Part shown: piece by piece, positions 49,335-57,847 of the stretch
Numbering within the stretch: the first letter of the stretch is position 1
Layout of the letters: the number at the start of each line of letters is the position of its first letter
Assembly (NCBI RefSeq): GCF_026153355.1
Contig: NZ_CP110636.1
Span: 5,952,001 to 6,016,000 of the forward strand
Direction: 5' to 3'
DNA length: 64,000 nucleotides
Source of the DNA: Streptomyces endophytica
GTDB lineage: Bacteria; Actinomycetota; Actinomycetes; Streptomycetales; Streptomycetaceae
Program-made: the position numbers and the translations under genes
The notes under the pieces: model-generated
Told to the model about the DNA's origin: nothing
Seen by the model: only the letters and a program-made list of their open reading frames with translations
Database searches by the model: none

Positions 49335-50512
49335 CGGGGGAGGTCCTTCCACGCGACGTCCTTGTCGGTGCGCGGCTCGGGCGGCAGCCCCAGTACGCGT
49401 TCGGCGACGATGTTGAGCAGCACTTCGGAGGTGCCTCCTTCGATGGAGTTCCCCTTGGCGCGCAGATAGCGGTAGCCGGCCTCGCGTCCGGTGAAGTCGA
49501 CGCCGTCGGGGCGGCGCATCGTCCAGTCGTCGTAGGTCAGTCCGTCCTCGGCGAGGAACTCCACCTCCCAGCCGCTGATCTGCTGGGCGAGCCGGGCGAA
49601 GGCCAGTTTCATGCCGCTGCCCTCGGGGCCGGGCTGGCCCTTGGTGAGCTGCTGGCGCAGCCGTTCGCCGGTGAGCCGGGCGACCTCGGCGTCCACCCAC
49701 AGGGTCAGCAGCCGCTGGTGCAGGTCGTGGGTGCGCAGTTCGGGGCGGGCGCGCCAGTCGGCGGCGGCCACGCCGATCATGCCGCCCTCGCGGGGGATGC
49801 GGTTGCCGCCGATGGCGACCCGTTCGTTCATCAGGGTGGTCTGGGCGACCTTCCAGCCCTCGCCCACCTCGCCGAGGCGGTGGGCGTCGGGGATCCGGAC
49901 GCCGGTGAGGAAGACCTCGTTGAATTCGGCCTCGCCGGTGATCTGGCGCAGCGGCCGGACCTCGACGCCGGGGTCGGTCAGGTCGCAGACGAAGTACGTG
50001 ATGCCGCGGTGTTTGGGCAGGTCGGGGTCGGTGCGGGCGATGAGGATCGCCCAGCGGGCCAGGTGGGCGCTGGAGGTCCACACCTTCTGGCCGTCGACCA
50101 CCCAGTCCTCGCCGTCCCGGACCGCGCGGGTGGCGAGTGCCGCGAGGTCGGAGCCGGCGCCGGGTTCGCTGAACAGCTGGCACCAGACCTCTTCGCCGGT
50201 CCACAGGGGGCGCAGGAAGCGCTGTTTCTGTTCGTCGGTGCCGAAGCGGAGGATGGTCGGTGCGGCCATGCCCAGGCCGATGCCGATCCGGCCGGGGTCG
50301 TTGCCGGGTGCGCCGGCGGCGGCCAGTTCGGCGTCCACGACGGCCTGCAGCGAGCGGGGCGCGTCCAGGCCGCCGAGGCCCTCGGGGAAGTGCACCCAGG
50401 CGAGTCCGGCGTCGAAGCGGGCGCGCAGGAAGTCCAGCCGGTCGGTGGTGGCGGGTGGGTGTGCGGCGAGGAGGGCGGCGGTGCGGCGGCGGAGGTCTGC
50501 GGCGTCGGTCAT
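49331..50512 (-). CDS. Acyl-CoA dehydrogenase, partner subunit
   Basis: A 393-residue protein; ATG at 50512 overlapping the quinone-oxidoreductase stop. FPEGLGGLDAPRSLQAVVDA, QLFSEPGAGSDLAALATRAV and VVDGQKVWTSSAHLARW are the FAD and substrate loops. LPKHRGITYFVCDLTDPGV precedes EAEFNEVFLTGVRIPD. The C-terminus GNSIEGGTSEVLLNIVAERV is typical of FadE28/29-type chains. Tight coupling to the next gene supports a heteromeric enzyme. The three-gene operon is read from a promoter near 51571. Confidence 0.92.
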   Translation of the reverse strand: MTDAADLRRRTAALLAAHPPATTDRLDFLRARFDAGLAWVHFPEGLGGLDAPRSLQAVVDAELAAAGAPGNDPGRIGIGLGMAAPTILRFGTDEQKQRFLRPLWTGEEVWCQLFSEPGAGSDLAALATRAVRDGEDWVVDGQKVWTSSAHLARWAILIARTDPDLPKHRGITYFVCDLTDPGVEVRPLRQITGEAEFNEVFLTGVRIPDAHRLGEVGEGWKVAQTTLMNERVAIGGNRIPREGGMIGVAAADWRARPELRTHDLHQRLLTLWVDAEVARLTGERLRQQLTKGQPGPEGSGMKLAFARLAQQISGWEVEFLAEDGLTYDDWTMRRPDGVDFTGREAGYRYLRAKGNSIEGGTSEVLLNIVAERVLGLPPEPRTDKDVAWKDLPR

Positions 50513-51504
50513 CGTGCCTCCTCGGTGGTGGGGACGACGACGAGGCGGCCGACGGAGGTGCCGTCGGCGACCCGCTGGACGGCGTCGGCGGCGTCCGCCA
50601 GCGGGACCCGGTCGCCGATCAGCGGCTTGATGGCGCCCTGGGAGGCGAGTTCGGTGAGTTCCTTGTGGCAGGCGTCGACGGCGGCCGGGTCCTTGGTGTT
50701 GTAGAGGCCCCAGTGCAGGCCGAGGATGGCGTAGTTCTTGACCAGGGCGTGGTTGAGGGCGGGGAGGGGATGGCGCCGCCGGCGAAGCCGACGACGAGGA
50801 TGCGGCCCTCGAAGGCGATGCACTTGGTGGACTTGGTGTAGGCGTCGCCGCCGACGGGGTCGTAGACGACGTCGGCGCCGCGGCCGCCGGTGGCGTCCTT
50901 CACGGCGGCGACGATGTCGTCCGTGTGCCGGTCGAGGACCAGGTCGCAGCCGAGTTCCCGGGCGGTGCGGGCCTTGTCGGCGCCGCCGACCACGCCGATG
51001 ACCCGGGCGCCGGCGGCCTTGCCGAGCTGTACGGCGGCGCTGCCGACGCCGCCGGCCGCGGCGTGCACCAGCAGGGTTTCGCCGGCCTGGAGGCGGGCGC
51101 GGCGGTGCAGGCCGAACCAGCCGGTCTGGTAGCCGATGTGCAGTGCGGCGGCCTCGGCGTCGTCCAGTGCCTCGGGTGCGGGGCGTACGGCCGCGGCGTC
51201 GGCCACCGCCAGTTCGGCGAAGCCGCCGGCCGGCAGCGGCGGCTGGGCCAGCACCCGCGTGCCGGGTTCCGCGTCGGCCCCTCGCCGGCGGCGAGCACCT
51301 CGCCGCAGATCTCCACGCCGGGGGTGAACGGCAGCGGCGGCCGCACCTGGTAGTGGCCGCGGCAGAGCAGTGCGTCGGGGAAGTTGACGTTGGCGGCCCG
51401 TACCCGCAGCAGCAGCTGCCCCGGTCCCGGCTGGGGGTCCGGCACTCCTCCAGCCGCATCACTTCACGCGGCTCGCCGTTCGCGTGTACGCGCCATGCCT
51501 TCAC
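50509..51504 (-). CDS. NADPH:quinone oxidoreductase / zinc-type alcohol dehydrogenase-like (MDR) protein; three single-base breaks
   Basis: The GTG at 51504 has GGAGG upstream. The family sequence is complete but spread over three frames. VKAWRVHANGEPREVMRLEE joins VPDPQPGPGQLLLRVRAANV (one base lost near 51445). EICGEVLAAGEG joins ADAEPGTRVLAQPPLPAGGF (C run 51278-51281). VGFAGGAIPS joins PALNHALVKNYAILG (G run 50761-50764). Restored, it is ~332 residues with HAAAGGVGSAAVQLGKAAGA as the NADPH site. Because three losses total three bases, both ends are in the same frame. Probably sequencing errors; as written no functional protein would be made. First gene of the acyl-CoA dehydrogenase operon. 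Confidence 0.8.
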   Translation of the reverse strand: MKAWRVHANGEPREVMRLEECRTPSRDRGSCCCGYGPPTSTSPTHCSAAATTRCGRRCRSPPAWRSAARCSPPARGRRGTRHAGAGPAAAAGRRLRRTGGGRRRGRTPRTRGTGRRRGRRTAHRLPDRLVRPAPPRPPPGRRNPAGARRGRRRRQRRRTARQGRRRPGHRRGRRRRQGPHRPGTRLRPGPRPAHGRHRRRREGRHRRPRRRRRLRPRRRRRLHQVHQVHRLRGPHPRRRLRRRRHPLPALNHALVKNYAILGLHWGLYNTKDPAAVDACHKELTELASQGAIKPLIGDRVPLADAADAVQRVADGTSVGRLVVVPTTEEAR

Positions 51505-51570
51505 CTGGTGCCTCCAGAGATGTGGGTACGCGGGTGGGGCGGGGGACGCACCGGCCCCCTCGCCACGGGC

Positions 51571-51588
51571 ATACTAAGCGGTCGGTAT
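51571..51588. promoter_or_regulatory. Imperfect palindrome resembling a TetR-type operator
   Basis: ATACTAAGCGGTCGGTAT matches the symmetrical ATACCGACCGGTCGGTAT at 15 of 18 positions. It lies 67 bases upstream of the oxidoreductase start and 99 bases before the XRE gene. TetR-family regulators of acyl-CoA genes in actinomycetes often use such GGTCGGT palindromes; no TetR gene is in the window. Confidence 0.45.
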
Positions 51589-51686
51589 ATCCAGGGGAAC
51601 AGGAAATCGGCCCGGTGAGGGAACGGTCTCAGCCTGGTACTCGCAGGGTCAGGCTGCGGCCGGTGCGATGGCGGAGACTGGCGGGC

Positions 51687-52597
51687 ATGGACGCACCCGC
51701 GAGCGACACCCCCGCGATGGACCAGCCCGCCGAGTTGGGGGGCTTCCTGCGCACCGCCGCGCCCGGCTCCGCCCGGAGGACGTCGGCCTGGTCTCCTACG
51801 GAGGGCGGCGCCGGGTGCCGGGGCTGCGCCGCGAGGAGCTGGCGCAGCTGGCCGGGGTCAGCGTGGCGTACTACACGCGGCTGGAGCAGGGGCAGAGCCA
51901 TCAGGCCTCGGAGGGGGTGCTGGACGCGCTGGCCCGTGCGCTGCGGCTGTCCGCCGACGAGCAGGCGTATCTGCGGGAGCTGGCCCGGCCGGCCCGGGTG
52001 CGCCGGCGGCCGGCGGTCCGGCACGACAAGGTCCGTCCGGGGGTGCGGCGGCTGCTCGCGGCCGTGGCGGACGTGCCGGCGGTGGCGCTCGGCCCGCGCT
52101 TCGAGATCCTGGCCTGGAACCGCCTCGGGCACGCGCTGATCGCCGGGCATCTGGACGTCGGCAGTCCCGACCGTCCGCTGGACCGCCCCAACGCGCAGCG
52201 GATGCTCTTCCTCGACCCGCACACCCGTGAGCTGTACCCGGACCGCGAGGAGGCGCTGCGGCACGCGGTGTCCTCGCTGCGGGTGGCCGCCGGGCAGCGG
52301 CCGGACGATCCGCAACTGACCGCGCTGATCGGCGAGTTGTCGATGAAGAGCACGGAGTTCAGCGCGCTGTGGTCCCGGCACGGCGTGAGCAACTGCACCT
52401 TCGGCACCAAGCGGTTCCACCATCCGCTGGTGGGTGAGCTGGTGCTGGACTTCGAGATGATGCAGACGCCGGACGGTTCCGGGCAGGGCGTGCTGATGTA
52501 CACGGCCGAGGAGGGGTCGCCGTCCGAGGCGGCGCTGCGGCTACTCGCCGCGGAGTGCGGCCCAGACGTCCGGGTCCTCGAACCCGAGCGCCCATAG
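51687..52597 (+). CDS. XRE-family regulator with MmyB-like ligand domain; frame broken once
   Basis: The ATG at 51687 gives MDAPASDTPAMDQPAELGGF then LRT. One C added to the CC at 51754-51755 continues as RRARLRPEDVGLVSYGGRR, the family-typical sequence. The helix-turn-helix is VPGLRREELAQLAGVSVAYY and TRLEQGQ. The C-terminal MmyB-like domain (from about residue 110; ILAWNRLGHALIAGHL, LFLDPHTRELYPD, GVSNCTFGTKRFHHPLVGEL) binds small ligands, often fatty acids. Restored length is ~303 residues. Such regulators usually control a divergent dehydrogenase gene; here the divergent gene is the quinone oxidoreductase. Its last 57 bases overlap the convergent GH18 gene. Confidence 0.83.
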
Positions 52598-53614
52598 GCC
52601 GGTGTTCCGCACCCCGTAGGCGCGCAGGAGCGGCAGGTGGGCGCGGACGCCGCGGGCGTCCTGGTACCAGACCTGGTGTTCCTCGCCGTCCTTGCGGTAG
52701 GTGAAGTGCGGGGTGCCGGAGGCAACGTCGAAGAGGTAGTCGGCGCCCTCGCGTGCGCGCAGCGCCTCGGCCTCCTTCCAGGTCAGGTGGGCGGCGTGGC
52801 CGGTGGTGCCGGTGACCCAGTCCCAGCCGTAGCCGGGGAAGGCCACCTCGATCTTGTGGGGCGGGATGGTGTCGGTGGCGTAGCGCAGGAACTCGTCGTA
52901 CCAGTCGGTGGACGACAGCGGCCCCGCGTCGCCGCCCGACCAGTGCAGGTCGTAGCCCATGATGCGGATGCGGTCGGCGGAGCGGCCGAGGTGCGCGTAG
53001 TCGAAGGCGGTGCCGGTGCCGCGGGCCCGGGCGAGGACGGTGACCACGCATTCCTTGTCTCGGTCGTGCAGCCGTGTGCACAACTCCCGGACCAGGGTGC
53101 GGTATCCGGTGCGCACCCGGTCCCGGGCGTGCCGGTCGCCGGTGACCGCCATGGCCTCGTAGTCCAGGTCGATCCCGTCGTACGAACGGCTCGCCACGAG
53201 GTCGAGCAGGGTGTCGAGGTGCGCCCGCCGCCGCTCGGGGTCGTGCAGCAGGGCGGCCATCCGGTCGGCGCCGAGGGTTTCGGTGACCGTGGGCACGACC
53301 TTGATGCCGGCGCGGTGCAGTCCGTCGATGATGCGGCGGCGGCCGGCGCCGTGGTGTCCGGTGAGGGTGGTGTCGTCGGACGCCTGGTACCAGAAGGGGC
53401 TGACGGTGTGGAGCTGGGAGGCGTGCCGGAGGGCGTCGCGGTAGGCGGCGTCGGTGTCGCCCCAGTAGGGCAGCCAGGCCGAGACGGTGCGGCGGCGGGC
53501 CTCGGTGGTGTCCGGGGTGGCGGCGGCCGCGGGGGTGAGCGGGCCGGTGAGCGTCACCGCCGCGAGCAGGAGCGCGAGCCAGCCGCGCGCCCGGTTTCCG
53601 GAGACATGGTCCAT
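52541..53614 (-). CDS. Secreted glycoside hydrolase family 18 protein
   Basis: A 357-residue protein; ATG at 53614. A signal peptide (RARGWLALLLAAVTLTGPL) ends near AAAATPD. The GH18 barrel has SAWLPYWGDTDAAYRDAL and the catalytic SYDGIDLDYEAM (DxxDxDxE, with the acid Glu). VVTVLARARGTGTAFDYAHL and RIMGYDLHWSGGDAGPLSS provide Met-x-Tyr-Asp. EHQVWYQDARGVRAHLPLL and NTGLWALGFEDP close the fold. It is closer to the YaaH/spore-cortex-type peptidoglycan hydrolases than to chitinases with carbohydrate-binding domains. The substrate may be chitin or peptidoglycan. Confidence 0.88.
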   Translation of the reverse strand: MDHVSGNRARGWLALLLAAVTLTGPLTPAAAATPDTTEARRRTVSAWLPYWGDTDAAYRDALRHASQLHTVSPFWYQASDDTTLTGHHGAGRRRIIDGLHRAGIKVVPTVTETLGADRMAALLHDPERRRAHLDTLLDLVASRSYDGIDLDYEAMAVTGDRHARDRVRTGYRTLVRELCTRLHDRDKECVVTVLARARGTGTAFDYAHLGRSADRIRIMGYDLHWSGGDAGPLSSTDWYDEFLRYATDTIPPHKIEVAFPGYGWDWVTGTTGHAAHLTWKEAEALRAREGADYLFDVASGTPHFTYRKDGEEHQVWYQDARGVRAHLPLLRAYGVRNTGLWALGFEDPDVWAALRGE

Positions 53615-53792
53615 GCCTTGAGCGTCACCCCGCGGGGATGCTGACGCACCGTCAGCGCGGCCGAACGGGATCGGGCGGGGCCCGGCCGGGTGGCGAACGG
53701 GAGCGGCGCGGGGCCCGATTGGGGCCGGGTTGGGCCGCCCCCGCTGTCGTGCCGCGCGGCCCCGCCGCCGGTCAGGTGCGTCCCGCCGTCGG

Positions 53793-54275
53793 TCAGGTGC
53801 GTCCCGCGCGCTGCTGGGCGTCCTTGAGGGTGGCGGACGGGGTGGCCCACCGGGCCCGGACGACCGTGAAGCCGGCCGCTTCGAAGGCGTCGCAGACCTG
53901 CTCGTCGTCGTCGACGACATGGCGGATCTCGCGGTGCGTGGCGATCCGGCGCAGGGTCTCCAGCTTGGTGTGCCGGGCCGGGCGCCGGTCGTGGTCGGGC
54001 CGCATCCACACCTCGCCGGGCGGGAGGCCGTGCCGGGCCAGCCAGTCCAGGGTGTCGCGGCGGCAGCGCTCGGGGCGGCCGGTGAGGTAGCCGACGTCGC
54101 CGTCCTCGGCGTTGCGCAGCGCCAGCGCCACGCCCTCGCCGAGCGGCGGGTCGTCGGTGGCCGCGGCGAAGAAGGCCGGCCAGTCGCGCGGGGTGCGCCG
54201 CAGCCAGTGCTGGCGGTGGGCGGTGTCGGCGAGAGTGTTGTCGAGGTCGAAGAGGGCGAGGGGGCGGTGCGTCAT
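53793..54275 (-). CDS. HAD-superfamily phosphatase (polynucleotide kinase-phosphatase-like)
   Basis: A 160-residue protein; ATG at 54275 overlapping the stop of the HxlR gene (ATGA). LALFDLDNTLADTAHRQ is HAD motif I with two Asp. VGYLTGRPERCRRDTLDWL is motif II. RRPARHTKLETLRRI gives the Lys of motif III and HVVDDDEQVCDAFEAAGF motif IV. The compact size and TGRPE are like the phosphatase domain of T4 PseT-type proteins. Coupling to an HxlR regulator suggests a shared function, which is unknown. Confidence 0.87.
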   Translation of the reverse strand: MTHRPLALFDLDNTLADTAHRQHWLRRTPRDWPAFFAAATDDPPLGEGVALALRNAEDGDVGYLTGRPERCRRDTLDWLARHGLPPGEVWMRPDHDRRPARHTKLETLRRIATHREIRHVVDDDEQVCDAFEAAGFTVVRARWATPSATLKDAQQRAGRT

Positions 54276-54934
54276 GCCGTCGGTGCCTTCGGTCGGTGGG
54301 CTTCGCCGGTTTCGGGGGCCGCGCCGGTTTCGGGGAGGGTGACCGCGATCCGGCCGGCGGCGATGGCCTGGGCGACGGTGAGGCGGTCGTGGGCGAGGTC
54401 GGCGCAGGTCGCGGTGTCCGTCCGGAGCCGGACGTCGGGGCGCTCGGCGGGGCCGTCGGCGTAGCCGGGGCCGGTGTCGCCGGAGAGCAGGACGTGGAAC
54501 CGGCCCTCGTCGAGGGTGATGTCGACGACCTCGGTGCCGTCGGTGAAGTGTGCGGCGAGCCGGGTCAGCAGGGGGACCGCGAACCAGTGGGCGCGCACCG
54601 CGTCGGTGGGGCGCTTCTCGTCGAGGGCGGGGGCGCCCCAGTCGGCGAGGGCGGTGAGCGCGGGCAGCAGGGCGTGGCCGCGGTCGGTGAGGGCGTAGAC
54701 GGAGGCGGCGCCGGGCGGGGCGAGCCGGCGGCGGGTGACCAGGCCGTCGCGTTCCATGTCCTTCAGGCGGGAGGCGAGCATGTCCGTGCTGACGCCGGGC
54801 AGGTCGGCGTGCAGGTCGGTGTAGCGCCGGGAGCCGCCCAGGAGTTCCCGGACGATCAGGAGCGTCCAGCGGTCGCCCACGGCGTCCAGGGCCCGGGCGA
54901 CGGCACAGTACTGGTCATAGCTTCGGCGCGGCAT
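54272..54934 (-). CDS. HxlR-family winged-helix regulator with C-terminal SCP2-like domain
   Basis: A 220-residue protein; ATG at 54934. YDQYCAVARALDAVGDRWTL and LIVRELLGGSRRYTDLHADL, then VSTDMLASRLKDMERDGLV, are the HxlR fold. The C-terminal ~110 residues (TEVVDITLDEGRFHVLLSGD, RPDVRLRTDTATCADLAHDR) look like an SCP2/sterol-carrier type small-molecule domain, which is found in a subset of HxlR proteins. It is divergent from alaA, and the intervening region has overlapping TTGG/CCAA palindromes, so self-control and control of alaA are likely. Confidence 0.88.
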   Translation of the reverse strand: MPRRSYDQYCAVARALDAVGDRWTLLIVRELLGGSRRYTDLHADLPGVSTDMLASRLKDMERDGLVTRRRLAPPGAASVYALTDRGHALLPALTALADWGAPALDEKRPTDAVRAHWFAVPLLTRLAAHFTDGTEVVDITLDEGRFHVLLSGDTGPGYADGPAERPDVRLRTDTATCADLAHDRLTVAQAIAAGRIAVTLPETGAAPETGEAHRPKAPTA

Positions 54935-54954
54935 GGCTCCAGCATAGACAGAGG

Positions 54955-54990
54955 TTGGACTTTCCAAGTCGCGACTTGGTAAAACCAAGT
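54955..54990. promoter_or_regulatory. Overlapping palindromes between the HxlR gene and alaA (probable operator)
   Basis: Three inverted repeats overlap here: TTGGA-CTT-TCCAA at 54955-54967; the perfect 16-mer CCAAGTCGCGACTTGG at 54964-54979; and ACTTGGT-AAA-ACCAAGT at 54974-54990. The repeating half-site is ACTTGG. They lie 21 bases from the HxlR start codon and 63 bases from the alaA start, where a repressor would block both promoters. Confidence 0.7.
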
Positions 54991-55052
54991 ACGGTGTGAT
55001 GACGACGAATGCTGCCGCGCCGCGCGGCGGGCGAGGACCGGGAGGCCGCCGC

Positions 55053-56264
55053 ATGCAGTTCAAGCAGTCCAGCAAGATGGCCGACGTCTGCTACGAGATC
55101 CGCGGGCCGGTGATCGAGCACGCGGACGCGCTGGAGGAGGCCGGGCACAGCGTGCTGCGGCTGAACACCGGCAATCCCGCGCTGTTCGGCTTCGAGTGCC
55201 CCGAGGAGATCCTGCAGGACGTGATGCGCAACCTCTCCCGCGCACACGGCTACACCGAGTCCCGGGGCATCCTCTCGGCCCGCCGCGCGGTGGCCCAGCA
55301 CTACCAGCAGAACGGCCTGCCGGACGTCGACGTCGACGACATCTACCTCGGCAACGGCGTCTCCGAGCTCGTCTCGATGGCGGTACAGGCGCTGCTCGAC
55401 GACGGTGACGAGGTCCTCATCCCGGCCCCCGACTTCCCGCTCTGGACGGCCGTCACCACCCTCGCCGGCGGCAAGGCCGTGCACTACCTCTGCGACGAGT
55501 CCGCGGACTGGCTGCCGGACCTCGACGACCTCGCCTCGAAGATCACCGACCGGACCCGGGCGATGGTCATCATCAACCCCAACAACCCGACCGGCGCGGT
55601 CTATCCGCGCGAGCTGCTGGAGGGCATGCTCGACCTCGCCCGGCGCCACCAGCTGATGGTCTTCGCCGACGAGATCTACGACCGGATCCTCTACGACGAC
55701 GAGGTCCACCACCACGCCGCGGTGCTCGCCCCCGACCTGGTCTGCCTGACCTTCAGCGGTCTGTCCAAGTCCTACCGGGTGGCCGGCTTCCGCTCCGGCT
55801 GGCTGGTGGTCTCCGGCCCTAAGCAGCACGCCGCCGACTACCTGGAGGGCCTGGGCACCCTCGCCTCGATGCGACTGTGCCCGAACGCACCCGCGCAGTA
55901 CGCCATCCAGGCGGCGCTGGGCGGCCGGCAGTCCATCAAGGACCTGGTGCTGCCGGGCGGCCGGCTGCGCGAGCAGCGCGACGTGGCCTGGGAGCGGCTC
56001 AACGAGATCCCGGGCGTCTCCTGCGTCAAGCCCAGGGGCGCGCTCTACGCCTTCCCGCGCCTCGACCCGGCCGTCCACAAGATCCACGACGACGAGAAGT
56101 TCGTGCTGGACCTCCTGCTGCGGGAGAAGATCCAGGTCGTCCAGGGCACCGGCTTCAACTGGCCACGCCCGGACCACTTCCGCATCCTCACCCTGCCGCA
56201 CGCCGACGACCTCGACGCCGCGATCCGCCGGATCGGCCGATTCCTGGCCGGATACCGCCAGTGA
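55053..56264 (+). CDS. alaA: Alanine-type PLP aminotransferase (AlaA-like)
   Basis: A 403-residue class I/II aminotransferase. The ATG at 55053 (GGGAGG upstream) gives MQFKQSSKMADVCYEIRGPV, matching the start of E. coli AlaA (405 aa); the in-frame ATG at 54996 would lie within the operator region. LNTGNPALFGFE, IYLGNGVSELVSMAVQALL, INPNNPTGAVY, FADEIYDRILYDD and the PLP lysine in FSGLSKSYRVAGFRSG all match. It interconverts alanine and pyruvate using glutamate/2-oxoglutarate. It precedes the ergothioneine genes by 303 bases and is separated by a terminator, so it is not the EgtE lyase. Confidence 0.93.
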   Translation: MQFKQSSKMADVCYEIRGPVIEHADALEEAGHSVLRLNTGNPALFGFECPEEILQDVMRNLSRAHGYTESRGILSARRAVAQHYQQNGLPDVDVDDIYLGNGVSELVSMAVQALLDDGDEVLIPAPDFPLWTAVTTLAGGKAVHYLCDESADWLPDLDDLASKITDRTRAMVIINPNNPTGAVYPRELLEGMLDLARRHQLMVFADEIYDRILYDDEVHHHAAVLAPDLVCLTFSGLSKSYRVAGFRSGWLVVSGPKQHAADYLEGLGTLASMRLCPNAPAQYAIQAALGGRQSIKDLVLPGGRLREQRDVAWERLNEIPGVSCVKPRGALYAFPRLDPAVHKIHDDEKFVLDLLLREKIQVVQGTGFNWPRPDHFRILTLPHADDLDAAIRRIGRFLAGYRQ

Positions 56265-56266
56265 CG

Positions 56267-56290
56267 ACCGGGGCCGCCGGCGGCCCCGGT
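56267..56290 (+). terminator. Hairpin terminator after alaA
   Basis: ACCGGGGCCG at 56267-56276, a CCGG loop, and CGGCCCCGGT at 56281-56290 form a perfect 10-bp stem directly after the alaA stop codon. There is no U-run. Confidence 0.7.
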
Positions 56291-56567
56291 TCACCCGAAC
56301 GGCGGCACCCCTCCCCCGCCCGCCGTCCACCGCCCGCCGGTCCGGCGCACGGCCATGGCCAGCGGCGGGAAGGGCCTCCCGGCGCCGCCCGGGCGGCCCG
56401 GCACCGTCCGGCGGCCCCTCGGTCCGGACGGCCCGGACGCCCGGCGACGGGCCGTCCTGCCCCGCGGGACCAGCGCACGTAATCGAACGCGCCCTTGAGC
56501 CCGTCGGCCGCAGCCGATTAGGTGGAGGGCGGCAATCACGCCGCCACCCGACAAGGGAGGGGATTCC
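56291..56567 (+). other. Intergenic region before the ergothioneine operon
   Basis: 277 bases with no gene that I can support. The first part is Pro/Arg-coding-like G/C-rich sequence without typical codon pattern. TAATCGAACGCGCCC and GCCGATTAGG near 56479-56523 are the only A/T-richer stretches and probably hold the egtA promoter. AAGGGAGGGG (56552-56561) is the egtA ribosome-binding site. Confidence 0.5.
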
Positions 56568-57847
56568 ATGCCCATTCGGCCCGCACTCTCGGAAGCGGAG
56601 CTTGAAGCGCATCTGCACGGCATTTGCTTCAAGACGGGTCCACCGCGCCGGATAGGCGTGGAGCTGGAGTGGCTGGTCCACGACGCGTACCACCCCGATG
56701 TCCGGTCGAACCCGACCGGCTGCGGCACGCGGCCACCGTCCTTCGCCAGCTCCCCCTCTCCTCGCTCCTGACCTTCGAACCCGGCGGCCAGCTGGAGCTC
56801 AGCTCGCTGCCCGCCACCTCCCTGCGCGCCTGCATCGAGGCCGTGTCGGCCGATCTCGCGCTGGTCCGCCCGGCCGTGCGGGCCCTGGGCCTGGGGCTGG
56901 CCGGCCACGGCCACAACCCCTGGCACCCCCCGCGCCGGATCCTGACCGACCCCCGCTACGACGCCATGGAGGCGTACTTCGACCGCTGGGGCCCGGCCGG
57001 ACGCTCCATGATGTGCGGCACCGCCTCCGTACAGGTGTGCGTGGACGCCGGCCACGAGGAGCCGGGCCCGCTCGGGCTCGGCCGGCGCTGGCTGCTGGCC
57101 CATCTGCTGGGCGCCGTACTGACCGCGGCGTTCGCCAACTCGCCGACCAGCGAAGGGTGTCCCACGGGCTACCGCACCACCCGCCAGGTCGTGTGGTCCC
57201 AGCTCGACCCGGCCCGCACCCTCGCCCCGCCGCCGGGCCCCGACCCGCGCACCGCGTGGGCGGCGTACGTCCTGGACGCGCCGGTGATGTGCATCCGCGC
57301 CGAGCACGGGCCCTGGGACGCGCCGGCGGGGCTCACCTTCCGCGAATGGGTCCGCACCGGCGTCCCCAGACCCCCGACACAGGAGGACCTCGACTACCAC
57401 GTCACCACCCTCTTCCCGCCCGTCCGGCCGCGCGGCCACCTGGAGCTGCGCATGATCGACGCCCAGCCCGGGGAGACCGGGTGGACCGTCCCGCTGGCCG
57501 TCACGGCCGCGCTGTTCGACGACCCGGAGGCCGCCGAGCGCGCCTACCGCATCGTCAAACCACTGGCCGAGACGGCCGGTTCGCGCCCCGCGCCGCGCAA
57601 CCCGCTGTGGCGGCGGGCCGCCCGCGCGGGACTGACCGACCCGGAGCTGCACGCCGCGGCGGTGGCCTGCTTCGCCGCCGCGCAGGAGGCGCTGCCCCGG
57701 ATCGGCGCCCCGCCCGAGGTGTGCGCCGCGGTCGCGGCCTTCACCGAGCGGTACGTGGCACGCGGACGGTGCCCCGCGGACGACCACCTCGACGCCCTGT
57801 ACGCCGCGGAGGGCGCACTCCTCCTGGGGAAGGAAGGCCAGCAGTGA
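56568..57847 (+). CDS. egtA: Glutamate-cysteine ligase EgtA, ergothioneine biosynthesis; frame broken once
   Basis: The ATG at 56568 (GGGAGGGG upstream) gives MPIRPALSEAELEAHLHGIC and RRIGVELEWLVHDAYHPDV, the GCS2 start. One C added to the CC at 56702-56703 continues as PVEPDRLRHAATVLRQLPLS into FEPGGQLELSS, GHGHNPWHPPRRIL and MMCGTASVQVCVD. Restored length is ~426 residues. EgtA joins glutamate and cysteine to gamma-glutamylcysteine, the sulfur donor of EgtB. Its stop overlaps the egtB GTG start. Because the rest of the operon is otherwise normal, the break is probably a sequencing error. Confidence 0.87.

Noticed and set aside
55053..56264. Aminotransferase gene considered as the missing egtE
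   Set aside because: Sequence motifs match E. coli AlaA along the full length, the gene has its own regulator region and a terminator, and EgtE belongs to another PLP fold group (aminotransferase class V).
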